Below, one piece after another: positions 8,584 to 16,080 of a stretch of DNA of 35,938 nucleotides. How positions within the stretch are numbered: the first letter of the stretch is position 1; the number at the start of each line of letters is the position of its first letter. The position numbers were made by a program, and so were the translations under genes. Source of the stretch: Rhizobium phaseoli (GTDB lineage: Bacteria > Pseudomonadota > Alphaproteobacteria > Rhizobiales > Rhizobiaceae); contig NZ_WUFT01000034.1 in the NCBI RefSeq assembly GCF_010668805.1, positions 1 through 35,938 on the forward strand, given 5' to 3'. The notes below the pieces were generated by a model. It was not told the DNA's origin, searched no databases, and saw only the letters and a list, made by a program, of their open reading frames with translations.

Positions 8584-8881
8584 TCTGATTCAAGACGAGA
8601 TCTTTGCCGCGTCGGCCACGGTCACTTCAGATTTGACGGCATCCGCCGCTCGGCGAGGGTTTCGATGCTTTGAATTTCTGACTCGACTTGCCTGCAGTAT
8701 CGACCACGGCGATGCGGTCGAGGTTCTTTCGGACTATGTCGAGAGCGAGCTGGAAGAGTATCCCAGAGAGGTGGCGCGGCTTTGCGTGGCCGGGTCGCGA
8801 ACGTTGGCGCACGCCGCCGAACTGTGTCGCGACGTTTCCGCCCGTCAGGCCAGCGAGACTGAAGCGAAGAGGGTCGTGTAA
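8570..8881 (+). pseudogene. Phasin-like C-terminal segment without a clear start
   Basis: An open frame ending at 8881 encodes a helical, charged stretch (CFEFLTRLACSIDHGDAVEV, then SDYVESELEEYPREVARLC, then SRTLAHAAELCRD) that resembles the phasin/Phasin_2 pattern: an FEF-start helix, an EVLSxYVExEL segment, and a repeated amphipathic helix. Phasins coat polyhydroxyalkanoate granules. No ATG with a ribosome site opens this frame. The nearest options are a TTG at 8633 without a Shine-Dalgarno or an ATG at 8390 inside the upstream gene. It is either a 5'-damaged phasin gene or a chance frame. The stretch 8464-8560 holds no recognisable gene. Confidence 0.33.
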
Positions 8882-8892
8882 AGCGCGCGGCG

Positions 8893-9303
8893 TCACCGGG
8901 TCGTTCGCAAGACCAGCACGGAGCATGGTGCGCGCTGCACGACGTGGTCTACGACCGAGCCGAAGACGCGGTCGAGCACGTCGTCCCGGTGAGAGGCGAT
9001 CACGACGAGATCGGCGGAGATCTCCTTTGCGATGGCGACGATGAGCTGCGACGGGTTGCCCGCCCGGACGTGTATAGAAGCAGGAGTGTCGGTCGACCGC
9101 AGGGCTTCCGAAAGTCTGGTCTCGGCGGCGGCCATCACCTCGACCGCCCAATCGTCCGGCGAGGCCGACGAGGGCAGGCCCTCCACCGCGTGAACGAGGT
9201 GGAGGCTTCCGTTGGGCGCGAGCTGCGCGCGGGCCGTTTCGAGGAGCTGGAGCATGCGTTGCCGGGATCCTCGGCCGATGGCGCAGACGACTGTGGCGAA
9301 CAT
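8893..9303 (-). CDS. Single-domain universal stress protein
   Basis: A 136-residue, one-fold Usp. It begins FATVVCAIGRGSRQRMLQLL and has the UspA-type C-terminal loop (VVIASHRDDVLDRVFGSVVDHVV) followed by APCSVLVLR. It is unlike the three tandem Usps in the window in being one domain. It starts one base after the stop of the upstream 99-residue gene, so the two form an operon, probably under the FixK-type boxes at 9673-9709. Confidence 0.9.
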   Translation of the reverse strand: MFATVVCAIGRGSRQRMLQLLETARAQLAPNGSLHLVHAVEGLPSSASPDDWAVEVMAAAETRLSEALRSTDTPASIHVRAGNPSQLIVAIAKEISADLVVIASHRDDVLDRVFGSVVDHVVQRAPCSVLVLRTTR

Positions 9304-9304
9304 G

Positions 9305-9604
9305 TCAGTATATGTCCTTTCCAGACAGGCTGACGAACTCGGTGGTCAGTCCATCGTCATGCGCTTCCTTGAGAAGCCGATCGGCGCTCATGATGTCGAG
9401 ACACATGGTGCCAGTGAAGGATTGCCGGAGCGCGCAGCAGAAATGGTCTCTCGCCCACGCCTGGCCCCGCGGCGTCGTCGCCGTCACCTCCCAGCGGTCC
9501 TCGTCCCGACGTTCGAGAACAAGGTCTGCGGACGTTCGCTCGACTGGAGGAATGGTCGTGGCTATGTCGGTTGCTGCCTTGCGGGTCTCTTCTTGTTCGC
9601 GCAT
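9305..9604 (-). CDS. Small protein of unknown function, first gene of a Usp operon
   Basis: I do not recognise this 99-residue, soluble protein. It has a charged N-terminus, a central WEVTATTPRGQAWARDHF segment, two adjacent cysteines near residue 56 (HFCCALRQSF), and no membrane segment. AAAGGAGA lies just upstream of the ATG at 9604, and the downstream Usp follows after one base, so it is very likely a real, translated gene. Tandem FixK-type boxes at 9673 and 9696 precede it. A partner or regulator of the Usp is possible but only a guess. Confidence 0.68.
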   Translation of the reverse strand: MREQEETRKAATDIATTIPPVERTSADLVLERRDEDRWEVTATTPRGQAWARDHFCCALRQSFTGTMCLDIMSADRLLKEAHDDGLTTEFVSLSGKDIY

Positions 9605-9672
9605 GTCCGTCTCCTTTGGATGAGGTCGTGGCGCTGTGTCCAGAAGGCTATCTTCTCCAAGGCGTTCCGTCT

Positions 9673-9686
9673 TTGACGAGCATCAA
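9673..9686 (-). promoter_or_regulatory. FixK/Fnr-type box (minus-strand member of a pair)
   Basis: TTGACGAGCATCAA, centred 75 bp before the start at 9604. A second box lies 23 bp away, about two helical turns. Confidence 0.65.
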
Positions 9687-9695
9687 TCCGGATGT

Positions 9696-9709
9696 TTGAC
9701 CGGGATCAA
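9696..9709 (+). promoter_or_regulatory. FixK/Fnr-type box for the alcohol dehydrogenase
   Basis: TTGACCGGGATCAA, identical to the box at 4679. It is centred 66 bp before the GTG start at 9769. Confidence 0.72.
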
Positions 9710-9768
9710 GCCAAGGTCGGGAAGGTGGTGATACGATTAGAGCGTGGCACATGCCGGTGGAGGGAAGC

Positions 9769-10752
9769 GTGAAGGCGATGGTACTCGAACAGGTGGGGCG
9801 GCCGCTCCGTCTCGTGGAGCGGCCGGACCCGCCAGCGTCGCCCGGCCGCGTCGTCATCAAGGTGGAGGCCTGCGGCGTCTGCCGGACGGACCTTCACGTC
9901 TGCGACGGAGACCTCTCCCAGCCAAAGCTTCCTCTCGTTCCAGGGCATGAGATTGTGGGAACCGTGATCGAAACGGGCGAGGGCGTTCCTGGTCGCCTTA
10001 TCGGTCGAAAAGTCGGGGTACCCTGGTTGGGCCACACTTGCGGCCACTGTGCATATTGCCGAGAGGGTCGCGAGAATCTTTGCGACGCCCCCGGCTTCAC
10101 CGGCTATACGATCGACGGCGGCTTCGCGACGCATGCGGTCATCGAGGCGGGCTACGCGTTCGAACTGCCTGACGATGCGGACCCGGTGGCGACCGCGCCT
10201 CTTCTCTGCGCTGGCCTCATCGGGTGGCGATCCTTGAAGATGGCGGGCGAGGGGAGGATGATCGGCATCTACGGGTTCGGCGCGGCCGCCCACATCCTCG
10301 TGCAGGTGTGCAAGCATCGCGGCCAGAGCGTCTATGCGTTCGTGCGTCCTGGAGACGAGGCCGGACGGAAGTTCGCGCTTGATCTTGGCGCCGTCTGGGC
10401 CGGGTTCTCCGGTGAGAGGCCGCCGGTGCCGCTCGACGCCGCCATCATCTTCGCACCGGCCGGCGAGCTCGTGCCGATGGCGCTCGACGTGGTGCGGAAG
10501 GGCGGAACGGTGGTCTGCGGCGGCATCCACATGTCAGACATCCCGAGCATGCCCTACCGTCTGCTCTGGGGCGAGCGACGGGTCGTCTCGGTGGCGAACC
10601 TGACGCGGAGCGACGGGGCGGAATTCTTCTCGATCGCGAGGGCGGCCGGGGTCCGATGCGTCACCAGCGTCTACGCGCTTGAACATGCAAACAAGGCCCT
10701 CGACGACCTGCGGGCGGGCCGCATCAACGGCGCAGCCATCATCGTGCCATAG
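9769..10752 (+). CDS. Zinc-dependent alcohol dehydrogenase (MDR family)
   Basis: A 327-residue cytoplasmic oxidoreductase of the medium-chain family. Catalytic zinc ligands Cys38 (GVCRTDLH), His60-Glu61 (PGHE) and Cys147 (PLLCAG) are visible, as is the structural zinc set Cys91, Cys94, Cys97 and Cys105 (CGHCAYCREGRENLC). The nucleotide-binding turn is GIYGFGAAAH. It likely interconverts alcohols and aldehydes with NAD(P)H, which would regenerate NAD+ in fermentation. I chose the GTG at 9769: GGAGGG sits just upstream and the protein then begins in the usual way (M)KAMVLEQ; an ATG at 9751 has no ribosome site. The FixK-type box at 9696 is well placed. Confidence 0.9.
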   Translation: MKAMVLEQVGRPLRLVERPDPPASPGRVVIKVEACGVCRTDLHVCDGDLSQPKLPLVPGHEIVGTVIETGEGVPGRLIGRKVGVPWLGHTCGHCAYCREGRENLCDAPGFTGYTIDGGFATHAVIEAGYAFELPDDADPVATAPLLCAGLIGWRSLKMAGEGRMIGIYGFGAAAHILVQVCKHRGQSVYAFVRPGDEAGRKFALDLGAVWAGFSGERPPVPLDAAIIFAPAGELVPMALDVVRKGGTVVCGGIHMSDIPSMPYRLLWGERRVVSVANLTRSDGAEFFSIARAAGVRCVTSVYALEHANKALDDLRAGRINGAAIIVP

Positions 10753-10764
10753 CCGCGATCCTCG

Positions 10765-10778
10765 TTGACGAGGATCAA
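10765..10778 (+). promoter_or_regulatory. FixK/Fnr-type box for the HtrA protease
   Basis: TTGACGAGGATCAA, 90 bp before the start at 10861 and 13 bases after the stop of the alcohol dehydrogenase. Confidence 0.7.
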
Positions 10779-10860
10779 TGCGGATCGTTCGGGCAAAACG
10801 GAAGCTTCTTCGTCAAGACGTCCGTCGACAACCGGCGGCGCTTCCGCGAGGAGATCAGAG

Positions 10861-12216
10861 ATGTCGCGTTCGTTGCTAGCCCTGGGGGCGCTCTTCATCG
10901 CAGGCGAGAGCCTGTTGTCGGCTCCAGCCGTTGCAAACAGCCTGTCGCTCGCGCCGATGCTCCAGCGTGTCGTGCCGAGCGTCGTCAGCATCTCGGTGCA
11001 GGGCAAGGAACTCGACGACGCGGATGCGACGCTCGCCGATCCCTTCTACAGAAAGTTTTTCGGACTACCTGACGACGCCGCGCCGGCAGAGCACGGCTTC
11101 CAATCGGCCGGCTCGGGTGTCGTCATCGACGAGGTCCACGGCTACATCGTCACCAACCAGCATGTCATAGCAAGCGCCTCGAAAATCGAGGTGGCGCTCT
11201 CCGACGGCCGACGCTTCAAAGCGAAACTCGTCGGCGCCGATCCCGAGACGGATGTCGCCGTCGTTCAAATTCCACCCGATCATCTTGTTCAGGCCGATTT
11301 TGGAAGCGCGTCCTCGCTCCATGTCGGCGACGTCGTGGTGGCGATCGGGAATCCCTTCGGCCTTGGCCAGACCGCCACGATGGGCATCGTCAGCGCGCTT
11401 GGACGCCGCGCCGTTGGATCGGAGGGGTACGAAGGATTCATTCAGACGGACGCGTCGACAAATCCCGGCAACTCGGGCGGCGCTCTTGTAAACGAGGACG
11501 GTGTCGTGGTCGGGCTCAACAGCGCGATCATCGGCCCCGCCGGCGGAAGCATCGGCATTGGTTTTGCGGTGCCCGCCGAGACTGTCGGCATCGTAATGCG
11601 GCAGCTCATTCTGACCGGCAAGCTGGTACGCGGCGAGGTCGGACTGGTCACGCAGGATCTGACGCCCGGTCTCGCAAAGGCGTTTGGCGTTGATGAAGCG
11701 CCGGGGGCGCTCGTCAGCGAAGTCCGGCCCGGTTCGCCGGCGGCGAATGCAGGAATTCAGCCGGGCGACGTCGTCCGAATGGTCGACGGAAGGACGGTGC
11801 GCGGCGCGTCCGACGTCCGAAGACTTGTGGGTTCGCTACCATTGCAGTCCAAGCCGTCCTTCCAGATCGATCGCGCCAGCCGAAGGATGGAGGTGTTTCC
11901 CGTGGTTTCCGACGCGCCGGTCGCCGAACCGGCCGCTCCCCGTACCATCCATATCGCGCGCGGCCCTCTGGCCGAGGTCGATATGGCGAACTTTCCCGAC
12001 GGTCTCGGCGCCCGCGTCGTCGTCGTCGCCGAAGGTTCGGTCGCGGCACAGGCCGGCCTGCAGCCGGACGACATTATCGTCGCTGTCGACCAGCAGCCGG
12101 TGACCGACGTCGGGCAACTGCTCGCAATTCTCGTGAAGGAGCATGTCCGCGCGCTCGTCACGGTCGTGAGGAACGGCCACCGCCTCTTCGTGGCCGCCGA
12201 CGTCCAGACCCAGTAG
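10861..12216 (+). CDS. Periplasmic Do-like serine protease (DegP/DegQ/HtrA family)
   Basis: A 451-residue precursor. It has a signal peptide ending near PAVA (~25), a trypsin-like domain with the triad His101 (TNQHVI), Asp131 (ETDVAVV) and Ser205 (NPGNSGGAL), and two PDZ domains (~260-345 and ~380-445). The family degrades or refolds damaged envelope proteins. The start at 10861 follows GAGGAG by eight bases and gives a clean signal peptide; an upstream in-frame ATG at 10765 lies inside the FixK box and is rejected. It is a single-gene unit with its own FixK-type box, followed by a unit with another. Probably part of an envelope-stress arm of the low-oxygen response. Confidence 0.93.
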   Translation: MSRSLLALGALFIAGESLLSAPAVANSLSLAPMLQRVVPSVVSISVQGKELDDADATLADPFYRKFFGLPDDAAPAEHGFQSAGSGVVIDEVHGYIVTNQHVIASASKIEVALSDGRRFKAKLVGADPETDVAVVQIPPDHLVQADFGSASSLHVGDVVVAIGNPFGLGQTATMGIVSALGRRAVGSEGYEGFIQTDASTNPGNSGGALVNEDGVVVGLNSAIIGPAGGSIGIGFAVPAETVGIVMRQLILTGKLVRGEVGLVTQDLTPGLAKAFGVDEAPGALVSEVRPGSPAANAGIQPGDVVRMVDGRTVRGASDVRRLVGSLPLQSKPSFQIDRASRRMEVFPVVSDAPVAEPAAPRTIHIARGPLAEVDMANFPDGLGARVVVVAEGSVAAQAGLQPDDIIVAVDQQPVTDVGQLLAILVKEHVRALVTVVRNGHRLFVAADVQTQ

Positions 12217-12268
12217 GGACCTCGCAGACGGTGTTCCGTCCGATGAGATCGCAAGTTCGCTCTCGTGC

Positions 12269-12282
12269 TTGATGAAGATCAA
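12269..12282 (+). promoter_or_regulatory. FixK/Fnr-type box for the first BON protein
   Basis: TTGATGAAGATCAA, a perfect TTGAT-N4-ATCAA palindrome centred 65 bp before the start at 12341. Confidence 0.78.
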
Positions 12283-12340
12283 CGACGAAATCCTGCGGCG
12301 CTGGCACGATCGTCTCGTCGCAAACCTGAAGGAGGTTGTC

Positions 12341-12988
12341 ATGAACGACATTCATCTCAGACAGAGCATCCTCGACGAAATGGAATTCGAGCCCAGCATC
12401 GACGCGGCTGGCATCGGCGTCGCGGTCCACAACGGGATCGTAACCTTGACCGGTCACGTGCGTACCTACGCGGAGAAAGAGGCCGCAGAGCGGGTGGTTC
12501 GTCGCGTAAAGGGCGTACGGGGAATAGCTGCCGACATCGAGGTCCAGATTTTCGGACCGAAGGAAACAGACGACGACGACATCGCCCGTCGGGCTGTCAA
12601 GATGCTCGACTGGAACGTTTCCGTGCCAAAGGATTCGGTGCAGGTGCGGGTCCTCAAGGGGTGGATCACCCTGCGGGGCCAAGTCGAGTGGCAATATCAA
12701 AAGAACGCGGCCTATGACGCGGTGCGCGATCTCGCCGGCGTCGTAGGGGTATCCAACCTCGTGGAGCTGAAGCCGCGCATTACGGCCGTGGACGTCAAGA
12801 AACGCATAGAAGATGCGTTCCAGCGCGACGCCGCTCTGGAGGCTGGTGCAATCAGAATCGACGTCCAAGGCAGAAAGGTCATACTATCTGGCAATGTGAA
12901 GACTTGGTCCGAACGGCAGGCAGCGGAGCGCGCTGCATGGTCCGCTCCGGGGATAGGCACTCTCGACGACCGTCTGACGGTCGGGTGA
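12341..12988 (+). CDS. Triple BON-domain protein
   Basis: A 215-residue protein made of three BON modules (about 3-70, 80-145 and 148-215), each with the GxVTLxGxV core (GIVTLTGHV, GWITLRGQV, RKVILSGNV). BON domains are thought to bind membranes or phospholipids and occur in OsmY-like stress proteins. No signal peptide is seen, so it is probably cytoplasmic or peripheral. AAGGAGG gives a textbook ribosome site for the ATG at 12341. It is a clear paralog of the 215-residue protein at 18022-18669, sharing FEPSIDAA near the N-terminus and the same module order. Role: stress protection by inference. Confidence 0.9.
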   Translation: MNDIHLRQSILDEMEFEPSIDAAGIGVAVHNGIVTLTGHVRTYAEKEAAERVVRRVKGVRGIAADIEVQIFGPKETDDDDIARRAVKMLDWNVSVPKDSVQVRVLKGWITLRGQVEWQYQKNAAYDAVRDLAGVVGVSNLVELKPRITAVDVKKRIEDAFQRDAALEAGAIRIDVQGRKVILSGNVKTWSERQAAERAAWSAPGIGTLDDRLTVG

Positions 12989-13000
12989 TCGAATTATTGC

Positions 13001-13023
13001 GAGCGGCTGGACGCTAGCCGCTC
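13001..13023 (+). terminator. Hairpin after the first BON gene
   Basis: A perfect 8-bp stem (GAGCGGCT / AGCCGCTC) with a 7-base loop starts 13 bases after the stop at 12988. No T-run follows, so any termination would be weak or factor-dependent. Confidence 0.35.
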
Positions 13024-13327
13024 CGCCCACTCAGCGGCAAGGGCGCCGTTGCGAGCGCCCTCGCATACGCCACCAATCCCGAGATCGAAGATCAGACCGT
13101 CTTTTCGGCTTTGTCCGACTGGCGCGTCACTCTCGTCTTCGAAACGAAATTCTGCACCTGCCGATGCTGAGCCTCCGTCGCGAGCGTCAGGAAAAGCTTG
13201 TTGCCTGGAAAGGCCGATCCGGGATGTTGACTGGATCTGTCGCCAAGACGCCTATCGAGCTCGATGTTCCGTATATCAACGGCGACAGCGCGAATGAGAC
13301 CCGTTTCGCCGAGTTGGAATGCCACCT
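13024..13327. other. Gene-free stretch between BON and hfixL
   Basis: About 300 bases in which I recognise no gene. A plus-strand frame to 13170 reads like coding sequence (SALAYATNPEIEDQTVF) but has no start, and may be a remnant of something lost. Open frames on both strands show no ribosome site. Confidence 0.3.
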
Positions 13328-15247
13328 TCAACCAGAATCGCTATCATGCCTCGCGTCGAGCAGTAGCCTGAGACGGGTCGACATCTCCGACGCCGTGTAT
13401 GGCTTCTTTAGCCAGCCGGCGCCGGCTTCGATCTCCTTCTCCGCAGCATGGGGTTCCGAAAAGCCGGACGTGAGAAGGATTTTCACCCTCGGCCAGCGCT
13501 CGCGAACCTTGCGGGCCAGCTCGTCGCCGTTGATGCCCGGCATGGCGACGTCTGAAAACAGCAATGCAACGTCGTGCCCCGCCTCCAGCTCCTTCAATGC
13601 GTCGATCCCGTTCGTCGCTTCGATCACCGAGTAGCCAAGCGTCTGCAGACGGCTGACCGTCACTCTGCGAACTCTCGCGTCGTCTTCGACGACCAGAATG
13701 GTTTCGGTGCCGTGAGAGGGGGTGTCCTTGGCTTGCTGCTCCTCCGGACGGGAATCCGTTCCACCAACGGCGCGAGGAAGGAAGAGGCGCACCGTCGTCC
13801 CCTCGCCAGGTTCGCTGTAGAGCTGCAGGTGTCCTGCGGATTGCTTTGCGAAGCCGTAGACCATGCTTAGTCCGAGGCCCGTTCCCGAGCCCGTCGGTTT
13901 CGTGGTGAAGAACGGTTCGAAAGCCCTCTCCCTCACCTCGGATGTCATTCCGGTGCCGGTATCGGTGACCGAAATGAGGACGTATCTGCCGGGGCGGATC
14001 GCCGGGTACATCCCGACGTAGTCGGCGTCGATCTCGACGCCGGATATCTCGATCGTCAGACGGCCGCCGGCAGGCATCGCGTCCCTGGCGTTGATCGACA
14101 GGTTGAGAAGCGCGCTCTGGAGCTGCGCTTTGTCTGCCATTGCGCTCAGCCGCCGCCCAGGAATGATCGTCCGGAGTTCGACGGAGTCGCCGAGCGTTCG
14201 TTGGACGAGGTCGGAAAATTCTCCAAGCAGGGCGCCGACGTCCAGCACCGTGGGTGCGAGAGCTTGCCGTCTTCCGAACGCCAGAAGCTGGGAGGTCAGT
14301 CTGGCGCCGTCGTCGGCCGCGGACTGCGCCTCCCGCAGCAGGGACAACTGCCCCGGCTCGGCAAGACGGGCCTCGAGCATTTCGAGATTGCCGCTTATGA
14401 CGGCCAGCAGATTGTTGAAGTCGTGGGCGAGCCCCCCGGTCAACTGCCCGACCGCCTCCATCTTCTGCGACTGCCGCAGCTCGGCCTCGACGCGGTGGCG
14501 GCTCGTCAGATCCCTGACGAAGCCCGTGAAGGTTCGCTTGCCGCCGGCGACCGCCTCGCCGACCGAGAGCTCCATTGGAAAGGTGGTCCCGTTCTTCCTG
14601 AGACCGACCACCACGCGCCCATAGCCGATGATCCGGCGGCGTCCGGTCCGAATGTATGAATCCAGATATCCGTCGTGCGCCTCCCTGTCCGGAGACGGCA
14701 TCAGGATTGAGACGTTCTGCCCGATCGTCTCGTGCGCGGAGTAGCCGAAGAGTTTCTCCGCCGCAGCGCTGAAAGAAGCGATGATACCTCTGTCGTCTAT
14801 GACGACCATTGCGTCTGGTACCGTATCAAGAATGGACTGGAGGTGAGCCTGCCGCTCCCGCAGCTCGTCCCCGACCTGCTGCATCAGGGTCACGTCGTTG
14901 TTGGACTGGACGATGAGCGTATCCGGATCGCCAAGGTCGAGAACGGTCCACCGCGACACGACCGCAAGTCTGACCCCGTCCTTTCGCCGGTGCCCGACCT
15001 GTCCGGTCCAGAACCCATTGTTACGCACATTGGCTCGAAGCTCCTCCACCTCCGCCGGAAACTGCGTGTCCAGGAGATCGTGGACCACCTTTCCCAAGGC
15101 CTCCGCGGCGGACCATCCATAGAGCTGCTCGCAGCCCGAGGTCCAGCGCTGGATGACGCCGTCGAAGCCGTGGACGATGAGGTTGGCCCCGTCGAACATG
15201 CGCACGATCCGGTCCAGGTCGGTCTCACTGGTAGCGTGTTCCAGCAT
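13328..15247 (-). CDS. fixL: Hybrid heme-PAS oxygen-sensor histidine kinase (hFixL type)
   Basis: A 639-residue hybrid kinase. Order: PAS 1 (~10-115), PAS 2 (~130-250), dimerisation/H-box with His275 (GLAHDFNNLL), HATPase domain (N-box LNLSINARDA ~387, G-boxes DTGTGM ~429 and GSGTGLGL ~453), and C-terminal receiver with Asp566 (FSDVAMPG) and Lys615. PAS 2 closely follows the FixL heme domain: IGQNVSILMP, heme-ligand candidate His191 (AHDGYLDSY), and the distal arginine position Arg211 in IIGYGR, then GTTFPMELSVGE and TGFVRDLT. No membrane segment is seen, so it is likely soluble. Start at 15247, six bases after GGAG; it overlaps the end of fixK by 23 bases, implying coupled translation. A receiver at the C-terminus is the hFixL arrangement of R. 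etli and R. leguminosarum, not the classical FixL-FixJ one. Confidence 0.9.
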   Translation of the reverse strand: MLEHATSETDLDRIVRMFDGANLIVHGFDGVIQRWTSGCEQLYGWSAAEALGKVVHDLLDTQFPAEVEELRANVRNNGFWTGQVGHRRKDGVRLAVVSRWTVLDLGDPDTLIVQSNNDVTLMQQVGDELRERQAHLQSILDTVPDAMVVIDDRGIIASFSAAAEKLFGYSAHETIGQNVSILMPSPDREAHDGYLDSYIRTGRRRIIGYGRVVVGLRKNGTTFPMELSVGEAVAGGKRTFTGFVRDLTSRHRVEAELRQSQKMEAVGQLTGGLAHDFNNLLAVISGNLEMLEARLAEPGQLSLLREAQSAADDGARLTSQLLAFGRRQALAPTVLDVGALLGEFSDLVQRTLGDSVELRTIIPGRRLSAMADKAQLQSALLNLSINARDAMPAGGRLTIEISGVEIDADYVGMYPAIRPGRYVLISVTDTGTGMTSEVRERAFEPFFTTKPTGSGTGLGLSMVYGFAKQSAGHLQLYSEPGEGTTVRLFLPRAVGGTDSRPEEQQAKDTPSHGTETILVVEDDARVRRVTVSRLQTLGYSVIEATNGIDALKELEAGHDVALLFSDVAMPGINGDELARKVRERWPRVKILLTSGFSEPHAAEKEIEAGAGWLKKPYTASEMSTRLRLLLDARHDSDSG

Positions 15248-15959
15248 AGCGTGCTCCAGAGTCTGCATCTTCAGAGTCGTCGTCCGGGTCTTCGTCGGCG
15301 GCGCGGGCCAATGCCGACCGGTTGACCACCTTGAACTGATGCTTCTCCGCAGGCAATAGTATGCCCTTGGCGACCAGCTTTGTAAGCGTCCTCGACACCG
15401 TCTCGATCGTCATGCCGAGATGGTCGGCGATGTCGGTGCGGACCATCGGCAGGCTGATCGTCCGGCCGTCCCGCCCCTCGTTCCGTTCCAGCCGGTGCAA
15501 CAGGAAGGTGCAGACGCGCTGCTCGGCGTTCTTGTGGGACAGTAGGAGCATGTGGTCCTGCGCTGCGGAAATCTCGTCGCGTAGTTGGGACAGAAGCTGA
15601 AGCCGCAACTCGGGCACCAATTGCAGTTCCTCTTCCAGCGTTCGCTTGTTCATCCGGGAGAAGGACACTTCGTCGATCGCCTCGCCTGCAAACATGTAGC
15701 GGTTGCGAAAAGACAGTCCGACGAGGTCGCCCGCGCCAAGAAAGCCGATGATGAGGCGGCGGCCGTCCGAGAGGAAGCGGCATATGCGCACGTTCCCGCG
15801 CACGATGCGAAACACGTGGCAGGCGGCGTCGCCCTCGAAGAAGATCGTGGTTCCCGACTGGGCGGTCTCGATGGTCTGGCGCATGAACAGCGGCGCGAAG
15901 CCGATCGTTCCGTGCGCCAATTGTCGTTCGAGTGAGTGAATGTTCGATGCCGCTTGCAT
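15225..15959 (-). CDS. fixK: Crp/Fnr-family regulator, FixK class
   Basis: A 244-residue transcription activator with an N-terminal cyclic-nucleotide-like sensor fold (~22-130), a long dimer helix, and a winged helix-turn-helix. The recognition helix TIETVSRTL has Glu186, Ser189 and Arg190, the E-x2-SR set that reads TTGAT half-sites in FNR and FixK. The N-terminal cysteine cluster of FNR is absent (cysteines only at 47, 60 and 150), so oxygen must be sensed elsewhere, here by the adjacent kinase. Start at 15959 has AGAGGGAG upstream. An unusual acidic tail (AADEDPDDDSEDADSG) closes the protein. It is divergent from the response-regulator gene with a likely FxkR site between. It is the likely reader of the 17 boxes in this window. 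Confidence 0.92.
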   Translation of the reverse strand: MQAASNIHSLERQLAHGTIGFAPLFMRQTIETAQSGTTIFFEGDAACHVFRIVRGNVRICRFLSDGRRLIIGFLGAGDLVGLSFRNRYMFAGEAIDEVSFSRMNKRTLEEELQLVPELRLQLLSQLRDEISAAQDHMLLLSHKNAEQRVCTFLLHRLERNEGRDGRTISLPMVRTDIADHLGMTIETVSRTLTKLVAKGILLPAEKHQFKVVNRSALARAADEDPDDDSEDADSGARYAGTRYQ

Positions 15960-16048
15960 GTCCTGGCTCCCTCTGTCGTTGCGTGGCATGGATTTGACCG
16001 AAGTCTGATGACACGGGGATGCGAGGAGCGTAAGAATTGATGCGATCG

Positions 16049-16064
16049 TGTAACAATCCGTAAC
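16049..16064 (-). promoter_or_regulatory. K-box-like element upstream of fixK
   Basis: Read on the minus strand: GTTACGGATTGTTACA, a direct repeat GTTACG-N4-GTTACA. As I recall, the FxkR target upstream of fixK in R. etli is GTTACA-N4-GTTACA, so this matches at 11 of 12 defined bases. It sits about 90-105 bp before the fixK start and 17-32 bp before the divergent fxkR start, so autoregulation of fxkR is also possible. Confidence 0.72.
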
Positions 16065-16080
16065 AACTGAGAATGCCGGG

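Noticed and set aside
13092..13331. A 79-codon minus-strand frame downstream of hfixL
   Set aside because: It overlaps the hfixL stop, has no ribosome site and no recognisable pattern.
15994..16007. TTGACCGAAGTCTG upstream of fixK
   Set aside because: Only the left half of a FixK box is intact, and it would place the transcription start at the start codon.
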